A stretch of 64,000 nucleotides of DNA from Nonomuraea candida (GTDB taxonomy: Bacteria > Actinomycetota > Actinomycetes > Streptosporangiales > Streptosporangiaceae): NCBI RefSeq assembly GCF_000725485.1, contig NZ_JOAG01000003.1, positions 186,001-250,000 of the forward strand, in the 5' to 3' direction. Below, in pieces: positions 41,547-50,104 of this stretch. The number at the start of each line of letters is the position of its first letter. Within the stretch, counting starts at the first letter, position 1. A program made the position numbers and the translations under genes. The notes below the pieces were generated by a model, which saw nothing but the letters and a program-made list of their open reading frames with translations, was not told the DNA's origin and searched no databases.

Positions 41547-44500
41547 TCAGGGGGCGAGTTTCTCCATCGCCTTGGCGATCCGCTTCTCCGACACGGGCGT
41601 CGGGGTGCCGAGCGTCTGCGCGAAGAAGCTCACCCGCAACTCCTCGATCATCCAGCGGATCTCCACCACGTCCGGGTCGCCGCGCCGGGCCGGGTGCAGC
41701 CGCTCCAGCAGGTCGTGGTAGTCGTCCTCGACCTTGTGCACGCGCTCCATCCACTCCTGGTCGCGCCACGGCTCCTCGGGCAGCTTGGCGAGGCGGCGGT
41801 CGACGGCCCGCAGGTAACGCAGGATGTCCGGCAGCCGCCGCTGCCCCGTGGCCGTCACGAAGCCCTTGTAGACGAGGCGGCCGAGCTGGTCGCGCACGTC
41901 GTCGGTGGCGGCGCTCGGGCGCAGCGCGTCGAGGCGCACGTTGGACTCGTGCCACACGCTCAGGATCTGCTCCACCTTCGCCAGCACGTCGGCGGCCGTG
42001 TCGTAGAGGTGGGCCCGCACGTGCTGGTAGAGGCGGTCGAAGCCGGCCGGGTCCCAGGCGGGGCCGCCGAGGTCGAGCATGAGCTTGTCGACGGCCGCGT
42101 TGACCACGTCGTCGAACAGCGCCACGGCGCCGCCGTGCGGGCTGCGTGACAGGGCCAGCTTGGCCTGGTTGGGCAGGCCGCCGAGCAGGGACTTGGCGGG
42201 GTTGGTGACGTTGAGCAGGAGCAGGCGGCGCACGCCGGGCCAGTGGGAGCGGCGCTGCTCGGCCTGCGTCTCGAAGATCTTGACGGAGACGGAGTCGCCG
42301 GCGTCCACCAGGGCCGGGTAGCCCTTCATGCGGCCCTGCTCGAAGACCCTGGGCAGGGTGCCGAAGCTCCAGGTGCGCAGGCCGGTGCGCTCCAGGTCGT
42401 CGCCGGCCTGGGAGAGCGTCTGGCGCAGGCGGGGCGCCAGGCGGCGCTTGAGCGCGTCGAGGTCTTTGTCCTCGGCCACGGTGCGCTTGCGCTCATCGAT
42501 CACCCGGTAGGTGATGCGCAGGTGGTCGGGCACCTGGTCGAGCTGCCAGGCGTCGCGGGGCACCCGCACGCCGGTCAGCCGCAGCAGCTCGCGCTCGACG
42601 GCCGCCAGCAGCGGCTCGCCGCCCTGCTTGACGCCCGCCAGCACCTGCTTGGCGTAGTTGGGGGCGGGCACGAAGTTGCGGCGCAGGTGCTTGGGCAGCG
42701 AGCGGATCAGCGCGGTGATCAGCTCTTCGCGCAGGCCGGGGATCTGCCAGTCGAAGCCGTCGGAGCTGATCTGGTTGAGCACCTGGAGCGGCACGTGCAC
42801 GGTGACGCCGTCGGCGTCGGTGCCGGGCTCGAACTGGTAGGTCAGCTTCATGCGCTGACCGAGCTGCTTCCAGGTGTCGGGGTAGTCGCGGGCGCTGATG
42901 TCGGCGCCCTCGTTGACCAGCATCTCCGGCGAGAACGTGAGCAGGTCGGGCTGGTCCTGCCTGACCTTCTTCCACCAGGAGTCGAAGTGGCGGGCCGAGA
43001 CCACGTCGGCCGGCACGCGCTGGTCGTAGAAGTCGTAGAGCGCCTCGTCGTCGACCAGGATGTCGCGGCGGCGGGCGCGGTTCTCCAGCTCCTCGACCTC
43101 TTCGAGCAGCCGCCGGTTGTCCTTGAGGAACTGGTGGTGGGTGTCCCAGTCGCCCTCCACCAGCGCGTGCCTGATGAACAGCTCGCGCGACAGGTCGGGG
43201 TCGATGCGGCCGTAGTTGACCTTGCGGCCGACCACGAGCGGCACGCCGTACAGGGTGACCTTCTCCAGGGCGATCACGGCGCCCTGGTTCTTCTCCCAGT
43301 GCGGCTCGGAGTAGGTGCGCTTGACGAGGTGCTGGGCGAGCGGCTCGACCCAGTCGGGCTCGATCTTGGCGTTGACCCTGGCCCACAGGCGCGAGGTCTC
43401 GACCAGCTCGGCCGACATGACCCACTGCGGCTGCTTCCTGGCCAGCGCGGAGCCGGGGAAGATGGCGAAGCGGGCGTTGCGGGCGCCCAGGTATTCCTGG
43501 ATCGGCCGGCGGCCGTCGCCGCCGGCGCGCTTGTCCATGACGTCCTTGACGCCGATGTGCGACAGCAGCCCGACCAGCAGCGAGGTGTGCACCCGCTGGG
43601 GGTCGGCGACGCCGCTGTCGGGCCGGGCGCCGAGCGCCTGGCGGAGCTGGCTGTAGATGTCCTGCCACTCGCGTACGCGCAGGTAGTTGAGGAACTCGGC
43701 CTTGCACAACCGCCGGAACGCGCTGGAGGACAGCTCTTTCTGCTTGTCGCGCAGGTAGTTCCACAGGTTGAGGTAGGCCATGAAGTCGGACTCGGGGTCG
43801 GCGAAGCGGCGGTGCTTCTCGTCGGCCTGCTGCTGCTTGTCGGAGGGACGCTCGCGCGGGTCCTGGATGGACAGGGCGGCGGCGATCACCATGACCTCGC
43901 GCAGGCAGCCGTTCTTCTCCGCTTCGAGGACCATGCGGCCCAGGCGCGGGTCGACCGGGAGCTGGGCGAGCTTGCGGCCGATGCCGGTGAGGTTGTTGTG
44001 GGCGTCGAACGCGCCCAGCTCGTGCAGCAGGTTGACGCCGTCCTTGACCTGGCGGCGGTCGGGCGGCTCGACGAACGGGAACGCCTCGATGTCGCCCAGC
44101 CCGATCGAGGTCATCTGGAGGATGACGGAGGCCAGGTTGGTGCGCAGGATCTCGGGGTCGGTGAACTCGGGCCGGCTGAGGAAGTCGTCCTCCTCGTAGA
44201 GCCGGATGCAGATGCCGTCGGACGTGCGCCCCGAGCGGCCCTTGCGCTGGTTGGCGCTGGCCTGCGAGATGGGCTCGATCGGCAGGCGCTGCACCTTGGT
44301 GCGGTGGCTGTAGCGGGAGATGCGGGCGTAGCCGGGGTCGACGACGTATTTGATGCCGGGGACGGTCAGCGAGGTCTCGGCGACGTTGGTGGCCAGCACG
44401 ATGCGGCGGCCGGTGTGGCGCTGGAAGACGCGGTGCTGCTCGGCGGCGCTCAGCCGGGCGTAGAGCGGCAGGATCTCGGTGTTGCGGAACTCCGCCTTGC

Positions 44501-45419
44501 CCAGCGCGTCGGCGGCGTCGCGGATCTCCCGCTCGCCGGACAGGAAGACCAGGATGTCGCCGGGGCCCTCGCCGATCAGCTCGCGGCAGGCGTCGACGAT
44601 GCCCTGCGTCTGGTCGTCGTCCTCCTCCAGCGGCCGGTAGCGCACCTCGACGGGGTAGGTGCGGCCGGAGACCTCGATGATCGGCGCGTCGTCGAAGTGG
44701 CGCGAGAAGCGCTCGGGGTCGATCGTGGCGCTGGTGATGATGACCTTGAGGTCGGGGCGCTGGGGCAGGAGCTGTTTCAGGTAGCCGAGGATGAAGTCGA
44801 TGTTGAGGCTGCGCTCGTGGGCCTCGTCGATGATCAGCGTGTCGTACTGGTCGAGCAGGCGGTCGTTCTGCAGCTCGGCCAGCAGGATGCCGTCGGTCAT
44901 CAGCTTGACCAGGGTGCGCTCGCTCGCCTGGTCGGTGAAGCGCACCTTGTAGCCGACCACCTCGCCGAGGCCGGTGCCCAGCTCTTCGGCGATGCGCTCG
45001 GCGACGGTGCGGGCGGCGATGCGGCGGGGCTGGGTGTGGCCGATCAGCCCGCGCACGCCCCGGCCCAGCTCCAGGCAGATCTTGGGGATCTGGGTGGTCT
45101 TGCCGGAGCCCGTCTCGCCGGCGATGATCACGACCTGGTGGTCGCGGATGGCCGCGAGGATGTCGTCTTTCCGCTGGGAGACAGGCAGGTTTTCCGGATA
45201 TTTCACCTCTGGCACGGCTTCGCGGCGTCGTACCAGACGCTGCTCGGCGCGTTCCACGTCGGCGAGGATCTCCGCGGCGATCTTGTCGCGCGTGTCGCGG
45301 GAGCGGACCCGGCGCATGCCGTCGAGCCTGCGCCGCAGCCGCCGCTGGTCGCGCGGCATGAGCTCGGGCAGGCGGGACTGGAGCTCGGCGAGTGGAGAGG
45401 ACAACGAAGGCGTTCCCAT
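41547..45419 (-). CDS. hrpA: ATP-dependent RNA helicase HrpA
   Basis: 1290 aa, normal for actinobacterial HrpA. DEAH-box motifs are present in order: GETGSGKTTQIP, TQPRRIAARTVAER, DEAHERSLN, SATIDPERF, then the second RecA domain with ATNVAETSLT and QRKGRSGRTSDG, followed by the helicase-associated and OB domains and a long HrpA-specific C-terminus. It remodels RNA, possibly mRNA or ribosome complexes. The ATG at 45419 (MGTPSLSSPLAELQ) has only a weak AAAG site. It lies downstream of the VOC gene, 92 bases apart. Confidence 0.94.
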   Translation of the reverse strand: MGTPSLSSPLAELQSRLPELMPRDQRRLRRRLDGMRRVRSRDTRDKIAAEILADVERAEQRLVRRREAVPEVKYPENLPVSQRKDDILAAIRDHQVVIIAGETGSGKTTQIPKICLELGRGVRGLIGHTQPRRIAARTVAERIAEELGTGLGEVVGYKVRFTDQASERTLVKLMTDGILLAELQNDRLLDQYDTLIIDEAHERSLNIDFILGYLKQLLPQRPDLKVIITSATIDPERFSRHFDDAPIIEVSGRTYPVEVRYRPLEEDDDQTQGIVDACRELIGEGPGDILVFLSGEREIRDAADALGKAEFRNTEILPLYARLSAAEQHRVFQRHTGRRIVLATNVAETSLTVPGIKYVVDPGYARISRYSHRTKVQRLPIEPISQASANQRKGRSGRTSDGICIRLYEEDDFLSRPEFTDPEILRTNLASVILQMTSIGLGDIEAFPFVEPPDRRQVKDGVNLLHELGAFDAHNNLTGIGRKLAQLPVDPRLGRMVLEAEKNGCLREVMVIAAALSIQDPRERPSDKQQQADEKHRRFADPESDFMAYLNLWNYLRDKQKELSSSAFRRLCKAEFLNYLRVREWQDIYSQLRQALGARPDSGVADPQRVHTSLLVGLLSHIGVKDVMDKRAGGDGRRPIQEYLGARNARFAIFPGSALARKQPQWVMSAELVETSRLWARVNAKIEPDWVEPLAQHLVKRTYSEPHWEKNQGAVIALEKVTLYGVPLVVGRKVNYGRIDPDLSRELFIRHALVEGDWDTHHQFLKDNRRLLEEVEELENRARRRDILVDDEALYDFYDQRVPADVVSARHFDSWWKKVRQDQPDLLTFSPEMLVNEGADISARDYPDTWKQLGQRMKLTYQFEPGTDADGVTVHVPLQVLNQISSDGFDWQIPGLREELITALIRSLPKHLRRNFVPAPNYAKQVLAGVKQGGEPLLAAVERELLRLTGVRVPRDAWQLDQVPDHLRITYRVIDERKRTVAEDKDLDALKRRLAPRLRQTLSQAGDDLERTGLRTWSFGTLPRVFEQGRMKGYPALVDAGDSVSVKIFETQAEQRRSHWPGVRRLLLLNVTNPAKSLLGGLPNQAKLALSRSPHGGAVALFDDVVNAAVDKLMLDLGGPAWDPAGFDRLYQHVRAHLYDTAADVLAKVEQILSVWHESNVRLDALRPSAATDDVRDQLGRLVYKGFVTATGQRRLPDILRYLRAVDRRLAKLPEEPWRDQEWMERVHKVEDDYHDLLERLHPARRGDPDVVEIRWMIEELRVSFFAQTLGTPTPVSEKRIAKAMEKLAP

Positions 45420-45511
45420 ACTGCTTTCAGGATATTTGAGCCCGGCATCCCCGGAGCCAACCGCCCATGCTGCCCGACGCGGCGCACCCGCGCATCCCAA
45501 TATCGGCGTGT

Positions 45512-45871
45512 CTACCGATCGTGGATCGTGATCACGTAGCCCTCGGGGTCGGCGAAGCTGAACGTGCGCCCGAAGGGGCCGTCCACGGGCGGGGTCACGA
45601 TGGGCACGCCCGCCGCGAGCAGCTCGTCGTGCAGCCGCTGCGCGTCCCCGGCCTTGAGCCAGAGCGCCACGCCGGCGCCGGGCCGCTGGGGCAGCTCCAC
45701 GCCGGGGAGCGGCTCGCGCACGGCGAAGGCGATGGGCTCGGTCGCGAACACGATCGCGTGCGGAGGCGACACGGGGGCGCGCTCCAGCCCGAGGCGGGTC
45801 TCGTAGAACGCGGCGGCCCCGGCCAGATCGCGAACCTGAAGGGCGACGAAGTCGACACCGGTGACGGTCAT
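45512..45871 (-). CDS. VOC (glyoxalase/bleomycin-resistance) family protein
   Basis: 119 aa, one VOC module of two beta-alpha-beta units: VDFVALQVRDLAGAAAFYET and GAGVALWLKAGDAQRLHDEL, ending GRTFSFADPEGYVITIHDR with the metal-ligand Glu of the second unit. Members include glyoxalases, dioxygenases and antibiotic-binding proteins. Its start lies beside twin palindromes shared with the divergent MarR gene, so it is probably induced by the MarR ligand and may detoxify it. Confidence 0.88.
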   Translation of the reverse strand: MTVTGVDFVALQVRDLAGAAAFYETRLGLERAPVSPPHAIVFATEPIAFAVREPLPGVELPQRPGAGVALWLKAGDAQRLHDELLAAGVPIVTPPVDGPFGRTFSFADPEGYVITIHDR

Positions 45872-45887
45872 GGTCTGCTCCCTCTAC

Positions 45888-45905
45888 ATGTCAGAGTTTT
45901 GACAT
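45888..45905. promoter_or_regulatory. MarR operator 1 (imperfect 18-bp palindrome)
   Basis: ATGTCAGAGTTTTGACAT: outer ATGTCA/TGACAT is perfect. It sits 17 bases upstream of the VOC start and shares outer arms with operator 2, centre to centre 28 bases. Confidence 0.75.
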
Positions 45906-45915
45906 AGGAGACCAT

Positions 45916-45933
45916 ATGTCAGAATTCTGACAT
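45916..45933. promoter_or_regulatory. MarR operator 2 (perfect 18-bp palindrome overlapping the marR start)
   Basis: ATGTCAGAATTCTGACAT is perfectly palindromic. Its last bases include the first two of the MarR ATG (45932), so the regulator would cover its own start region. Strong sign of autoregulation. Confidence 0.82.
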
Positions 45934-46363
45934 GACGCAACAGGACGCCCGCCGGACCGTCGGCTACCAGCTCAAGCGGGTGCAGGCCGCCCTGCGCGCC
46001 GCCATGGACGGCGCGCTGCGCGTTCACGGGCTCACGACGCCGCAGTACGCGTGCCTGGAGCTGCTCGGGCAGCAGCCCCGGCTGTCGAACGCGGAGCTGG
46101 CGCGCGGGGCGTTCGTGAGCCGGCAGTCGATGAACGTGGTGCTGCGCAACCTGGAGGAGGCGGGGCTGGTGGAACGGCCCTCGACCGCCCCGTCGGGGCG
46201 GGCGCTGCCGACGCGGCTGACGGCCGAGGGCGAACGGGTCCTGGAGGCGGCCAGGGCGGACGTGCTGGCGATCGAGGCCCGGCTGACCGCCCGGCTGGAC
46301 CCGGAGCAGACCCGGATCCTCCTGGCGCAGCTGGAGGACATGGCCGAGTCCCTGTCACAGTGA
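45932..46363 (+). CDS. MarR family transcriptional regulator
   Basis: 143 aa. Winged helix: LSNAELARGAFVSRQSMNVV and LRNLEEAGLVERPSTAPSGR, then ALPTRLTAEGERVL for the wing, with flanking dimer helices (YQLKRVQAALRAAMDGALRV). It is divergent from the VOC gene, with two matching 18-bp palindromes between them; one overlaps this gene's start. The predicted circuit is repression of both genes, relieved by a small ligand. Confidence 0.92.
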   Translation: MTQQDARRTVGYQLKRVQAALRAAMDGALRVHGLTTPQYACLELLGQQPRLSNAELARGAFVSRQSMNVVLRNLEEAGLVERPSTAPSGRALPTRLTAEGERVLEAARADVLAIEARLTARLDPEQTRILLAQLEDMAESLSQ

Positions 46364-46367
46364 CGCC

Positions 46368-46388
46368 CGCCCGGCAGGCGGCCGGGCG
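46368..46388. terminator. 7-bp stem hairpin between convergent marR and ppgK
   Basis: CGCCCGG (46368-46374) pairs with CCGGGCG (46382-46388), loop of seven, in the short gap between the two stops. Probably serves both genes. Confidence 0.6.
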
Positions 46389-46390
46389 GA

Positions 46391-47119
46391 TCAGCCGGCC
46401 GGCGGACCCGCCGCGGCGTGGGCGGCGCCGATGATGCCCGCCTGGTTCTGCAGCGCCGCCGGCGCCACGGGCGTGTCGAGCCGGATGTGCGGCAGGAACT
46501 TGTGCGCCTTCTTGCTCGCGCCCCCGCCCACCACGATCAGCGAAGGGGTGAACAGCATCTCCACGTAACGCAGGTACTCCTCCACCCGCTCGGCCCACTC
46601 CTCCCAGCTCAGCTCGTGCTCCTCCCTGGCCCGCGCCGAGGCCCGGTGCTCGGCGTCCCTGCCGTGCAGCCGCAGGTGCCCCAGCTCGGTGTTGGGCAGC
46701 AGCACCCCGTCGGTGAACAGCGCGCTGCCGATCCCCGTGCCGAACGTCAGCACCAGCACGGTGCCGCGCTGCCCGCGCCCCCGCCCGAAGCGCACCTCGG
46801 CCAGGCCGGCCGCGTCGGCGTCGTTCAGCACCGTCGCGCCGCCGAACAGCCGGGCCGCGTCCACGCCGACCCACGCGTGGTCCACGTTGGCGGCGGTCTT
46901 CACCACGCCGTCCACCACGACGCCGGGGAACGTGACGCCGACCGGGCCGTTCCAGCCGAAATGCCCGGCGATCGAGGCCACCACCTCCGCCACGGTCTCG
47001 GGTGACGACGGCTGTGGCGTCGGCACGCGCAGCCGCTCTTCCAGCAGCTCACCGGTCCGCGTGTCGACCGGCGCGCCCTTGATCCCGGTGCCGCCGATGT
47101 CGATGCCCAACACGTTCAT
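46391..47119 (-). CDS. ppgK: Polyphosphate glucokinase
   Basis: 242 aa. ROK-family phosphate loop [20 protein letters not shown], catalytic region [20 protein letters not shown] and [19 protein letters not shown]-site [14 protein letters not shown], and the polyphosphate-kinase-typical [20 protein letters not shown] in place of the ROK zinc motif. It phosphorylates glucose using polyphosphate or ATP, the main glucose kinase in many actinobacteria. I chose ATG 47119, nine bases after GGGGGAG; ATG 47128 sits directly on that site. Confidence 0.92.
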   Translation of the reverse strand: MNVLGIDIGGTGIKGAPVDTRTGELLEERLRVPTPQPSSPETVAEVVASIAGHFGWNGPVGVTFPGVVVDGVVKTAANVDHAWVGVDAARLFGGATVLNDADAAGLAEVRFGRGRGQRGTVLVLTFGTGIGSALFTDGVLLPNTELGHLRLHGRDAEHRASARAREEHELSWEEWAERVEEYLRYVEMLFTPSLIVVGGGASKKAHKFLPHIRLDTPVAPAALQNQAGIIGAAHAAAGPPAG

Positions 47120-47143
47120 GAATCTCATCTCCCCCACCAGACG

Positions 47144-47162
47144 CCGGAAACTCTATTTCCGG
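47144..47162. promoter_or_regulatory. 7-bp inverted repeat CCGGAAA-N5-TTTCCGG
   Basis: Perfect repeat between the divergent ppgK and TIGR03118 genes. Possible operator; no regulator adjoins it. Confidence 0.35.
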
Positions 47163-47227
47163 ACGGCTGAACCCGTCTCCCGCCCTCCGCGTATCTCGCG
47201 TCACAAGCGCTCATTAGGAGGCAACGG

Positions 47228-48364
47228 ATGCGGCCACGCATCATCACACTCTGCGCTGTCGCGGTCGTCTTGGGAGCGACTCTCACCTCTCCCGCACACG
47301 CCACCACCAGGACGCGATTCGACGTCATCAACCTTGTGTCGGACGTCAAGGGCAAAGCCCCTGTCACCGACCCCAAGGTCGTCAACCCGTGGGGCCTGGC
47401 CATGGGAAAGACCCTGTGGGTTTCGAACACCGGCACAGGCAGCGCCACCGTCTACTCCGGGACGGGCAAGAAGGAGCGGACGGAGGTCGCCATCCCCGGC
47501 GGGGCTCCCACCGGCCAGGTGTTCAACCCCGGTGACGGCTTCACCGTGAAGGGCAAGCCGGCCACCTTCATCTTCTCCAGCCCCAGCGGCGCCATCACCG
47601 GCTGGAACGCGGAGGTCGACCCGGCCAACGCGATCATCGCGGCCTTCACCCGCGGCGCCGACTACAAGGGCTTGGAGCTCGTCCAGACCGAGGACGAGGC
47701 GTTCCTGCTGGCGGCGGACTTCGCCGGCGGGCGCATCCACGCCTTCGACGAGGACTTCCGGCGCATCAGCCTGGCGCGCTGGCAGTTCAGGGACCGGGCG
47801 GTGCCCAGGGGCTACCGCGCCTACAACGTGGCGGTGGCCAACGGCAACATCTGGGTCGCGTACGCGCTGCGCGACGCCGCCACCGGCAAGCCGGTCTTCG
47901 GCAGGGGCAAGGGCTTCGTCAGCCGCTTCACCGCCGAGGGACGCCTGACCGGCCGGATCTCGCGCGTCGGGCTGAACGCGCCCTGGGGCATCACGGCGGC
48001 CCCGAAGGGCTGGAGCCAGTACCGGGGCGCGCTGCTGGTCGGCAACTTCGGCGACGGGACCGTGCACGCCTACCGGAACGGCCGCCACCTCGGCTCGCTG
48101 CGCACGTCCGACGGCAGGCCGGTCGTGCTGCCCGGGCTGTGGGACCTGGAGCCCGGCACCGCCGCGACCGGCGGCGAGAGCTCGCTGTGGTTCTCCGCCG
48201 GCATCGACGGCACCAAGCACGGCCTGATCGGGGTCATCGCGCCGCAGGGCACGAAGGTCAGCTCGGCGCCCGCCGCGCCGTCGGGCAGCCCGTCGCACCC
48301 GTCGGGCCACCGGACGGGCGCCACTACCCAGCCGCCCTCCCAGAACGGCTACGGCGGGTACTGA
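47228..48364 (+). CDS. Secreted TIGR03118 family protein
   Basis: 378 aa. A signal peptide (ITLCAVAVVLGATLTSPAHA) is followed by a repeated beta-propeller-like pattern: VNPWGLAMGKTLWVSNTGTG, NPGDGFTVKGKPATFIFSSP, LVQTEDEAFLLAADFAGGRI, and near the end GLWDLEPGTAATGGESSLWF and SAGIDGTKHGLIGVI. These match the TIGR03118 family, extracellular proteins of unknown role. The C-terminus is Ser/Pro/His-rich, perhaps cell-wall spanning. AGGAGG lies just before the ATG. Confidence 0.85.
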   Translation: MRPRIITLCAVAVVLGATLTSPAHATTRTRFDVINLVSDVKGKAPVTDPKVVNPWGLAMGKTLWVSNTGTGSATVYSGTGKKERTEVAIPGGAPTGQVFNPGDGFTVKGKPATFIFSSPSGAITGWNAEVDPANAIIAAFTRGADYKGLELVQTEDEAFLLAADFAGGRIHAFDEDFRRISLARWQFRDRAVPRGYRAYNVAVANGNIWVAYALRDAATGKPVFGRGKGFVSRFTAEGRLTGRISRVGLNAPWGITAAPKGWSQYRGALLVGNFGDGTVHAYRNGRHLGSLRTSDGRPVVLPGLWDLEPGTAATGGESSLWFSAGIDGTKHGLIGVIAPQGTKVSSAPAAPSGSPSHPSGHRTGATTQPPSQNGYGGY

Positions 48365-48377
48365 CAGGCGTCCGGCC

Positions 48378-48438
48378 GCCGCCGTCCCTCCGCCCCGGCG
48401 AGAAGCGCAGCTCGCCCACGACGGCGGGGGACGGCGGC
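48378..48438. terminator. Two-tier hairpin between convergent genes
   Basis: GCCGCCGTCCC (48378-48388) pairs with GGGACGGCGGC (48428-48438), and inside it GGCGAG (48397-48402) pairs with CTCGCC (48411-48416). It lies between the TIGR03118 stop and the end of the HAD gene. Confidence 0.65.
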
Positions 48439-48465
48439 TCCGTACGCACGGGAAGCCGAGGACGG

Positions 48466-49053
48466 TCAGGCCAGCACGGCCGCCAGATCGGCGTAGGCGC
48501 GGTAGTGCACGCCCGTCATGCCGAGCGCCCTGGCGGCCTCGACGTTCGCCTGCCGGTCGTCCACGAACAGGCAGCGCTCCGGCGGCACACCGGCGCGTTC
48601 GGCGGCGATCTCGTAGATGCGCCGGTCGGGCTTGGCCACGCCGACCCGCGCGCTGCTGACCACGTCGTCGGCGAAGTACGTCAGCCCCAGCCGGTCGATG
48701 TGCTCCTCCAGCGTGTCCATCGCGTTGGTCACGATGATCACCGGCACCCGCTCCTGCGCCCTGGCCAGCAGCGCCTTGACCTTTTCGTCCACCCAGAACT
48801 CGATCGCCATGAACTCGGCCACGGCCCGGCGGGCGCGCTCGTCCCCGCCCAGGGCCACGGCGATCGACTCGGCCCACTCCGCCTCGGTGACCTGGCCGAG
48901 CGTGGGAGGCAGGATCACCTCGGGGTCGAAGGCCGTCTTCATGAGGGGCAGGCCGTAACGGGCCTCGATGTCGGCCTGGGCGGCGTGGTCGAAGTGGCGC
49001 AGCACGCCGTCGAAGTCGCTGAGAACCGCGTCAAAGGGGAGCACGAACAGCAT
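48466..49053 (-). CDS. HAD-family phosphatase (epoxide-hydrolase N-domain type)
   Basis: 195 aa. Motif I AVLSDFDGVLRHFD (Asp-x-Asp), motif II VIIVTNAMD, Lys in VGVAKPDRRIYEIA and motif IV CLFVDDRQANVEAA. The helical cap is of the C1 type seen in the phosphatase half of soluble epoxide hydrolases and in HAD-like small phosphatases. Substrate unknown. It is divergent from the DUF4253 gene, with 145 bases between them. Confidence 0.87.
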   Translation of the reverse strand: MLFVLPFDAVLSDFDGVLRHFDHAAQADIEARYGLPLMKTAFDPEVILPPTLGQVTEAEWAESIAVALGGDERARRAVAEFMAIEFWVDEKVKALLARAQERVPVIIVTNAMDTLEEHIDRLGLTYFADDVVSSARVGVAKPDRRIYEIAAERAGVPPERCLFVDDRQANVEAARALGMTGVHYRAYADLAAVLA

Positions 49054-49198
49054 TCTGCCCCAGCGGCGCGGCCGGAGGGCAGGTCCGCCGCGACCCGCCG
49101 GCCGGCCGGTCGGGGCGTTCGCGGGCCGCGGTCAGGTGCCGGGGCGACCGGCGGCACTACCATCTCCGAGACAGGGTTGGGTATCGGAACGGTAGGGC

Positions 49199-50017
49199 AT
49201 GAGCGATCATCGGCTGCCACGCGAGCTGGGCCGCCTGTTCGCCGACGGCGGCAGGGGGCGCAGGCTGCCCGTGGCGTTGCCCCCCGGTGACGTGGTCTGG
49301 CCGGATCCCGGCTACACCGGGCAGGGGGAGGCGCCGCGGCCGGCGTTCTGGATGAGCGACGGGCCGGCGAGCGGCGCGGACTGGGCGCTGCTGCGCGAAT
49401 GGCACCCGCACAGCGGCCTGTGGCCGCTCCTGCTCGACGAGTCGGCGCAGCCGTGGGCGGTCGGGCAGGTGGTGCCGGACGATCCCCGCCAGATCGACCA
49501 CTTCACCGCCGAGGGGTTCATGACCGAGGTGTGGCAGGAGTGGGTGGCCCAGATGCCGCACGACGCGATGGCCGAGCTGGAGCCGTACGGCGCGATCTGT
49601 CCCGGTCTGGCCGCGCCCGGGGTGCTGAAGGCCGATCCCGAGGCGGTGGCCGACTGGCTGGCGGGCGAGCTGGCCGGCAAGGGCATGCCGCTGGGCCTGG
49701 TGGCCGCGGGCCGGGGCGCGGACACGCTGGCGGTCATGGGGTGGCAGGGGGCGCTGCACCACAACGAGTGGATGGTGCCGATGGCGGCGGTGGTGCGCAG
49801 CTGGGAGGACCGGTTCGGGGCGCGGGTGGTGAGCGTCGGGTTCAACACGCTCGACCTGAGCGTGGCGGCGCCGCCGGTGGACCCCGAGCACGCGTTACAC
49901 GTGGCGGCCGAGCACTGGACGTTCTGTCCCGACAACGTGGTGCAGGGCGCGGGCGATCTGCAGGGGTACGCCGAGCAAATCATCGGCGGGCACGCCTGGT
50001 CGTTCTGGTGGGACTGA
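49199..50017 (+). CDS. DUF4253 protein
   Basis: 272 aa. The C-terminal half carries the DUF4253 pattern: MVPMAAVVRSWEDRFGARVV, FNTLDLSVAAPP, AAEHWTFCPDNVVQG and a terminal HAWSFWWD. The N-terminal half (LPPGDVVWPDPGYTG, LLREWHPHSGLWPLLLDE) contains many Trp. Family function is unknown; such proteins are widespread in actinomycetes. It stands alone, 87 bases before the flavoprotein operon. Confidence 0.83.
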   Translation: MSDHRLPRELGRLFADGGRGRRLPVALPPGDVVWPDPGYTGQGEAPRPAFWMSDGPASGADWALLREWHPHSGLWPLLLDESAQPWAVGQVVPDDPRQIDHFTAEGFMTEVWQEWVAQMPHDAMAELEPYGAICPGLAAPGVLKADPEAVADWLAGELAGKGMPLGLVAAGRGADTLAVMGWQGALHHNEWMVPMAAVVRSWEDRFGARVVSVGFNTLDLSVAAPPVDPEHALHVAAEHWTFCPDNVVQGAGDLQGYAEQIIGGHAWSFWWD

Positions 50018-50104
50018 GCCGCTTGGACAGGACCATGTCGCTCCGGTGAGACGGAGTCTTCCGGCGGGGCGGAAAGGGGCCGTTTTACGCTAGCTTTAAC
50101 TTCC

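Noticed and set aside
42243..45539. 1098-aa plus-strand frame opposite hrpA
   Set aside because: Antisense shadow; all DEAH helicase motifs are on the minus strand.
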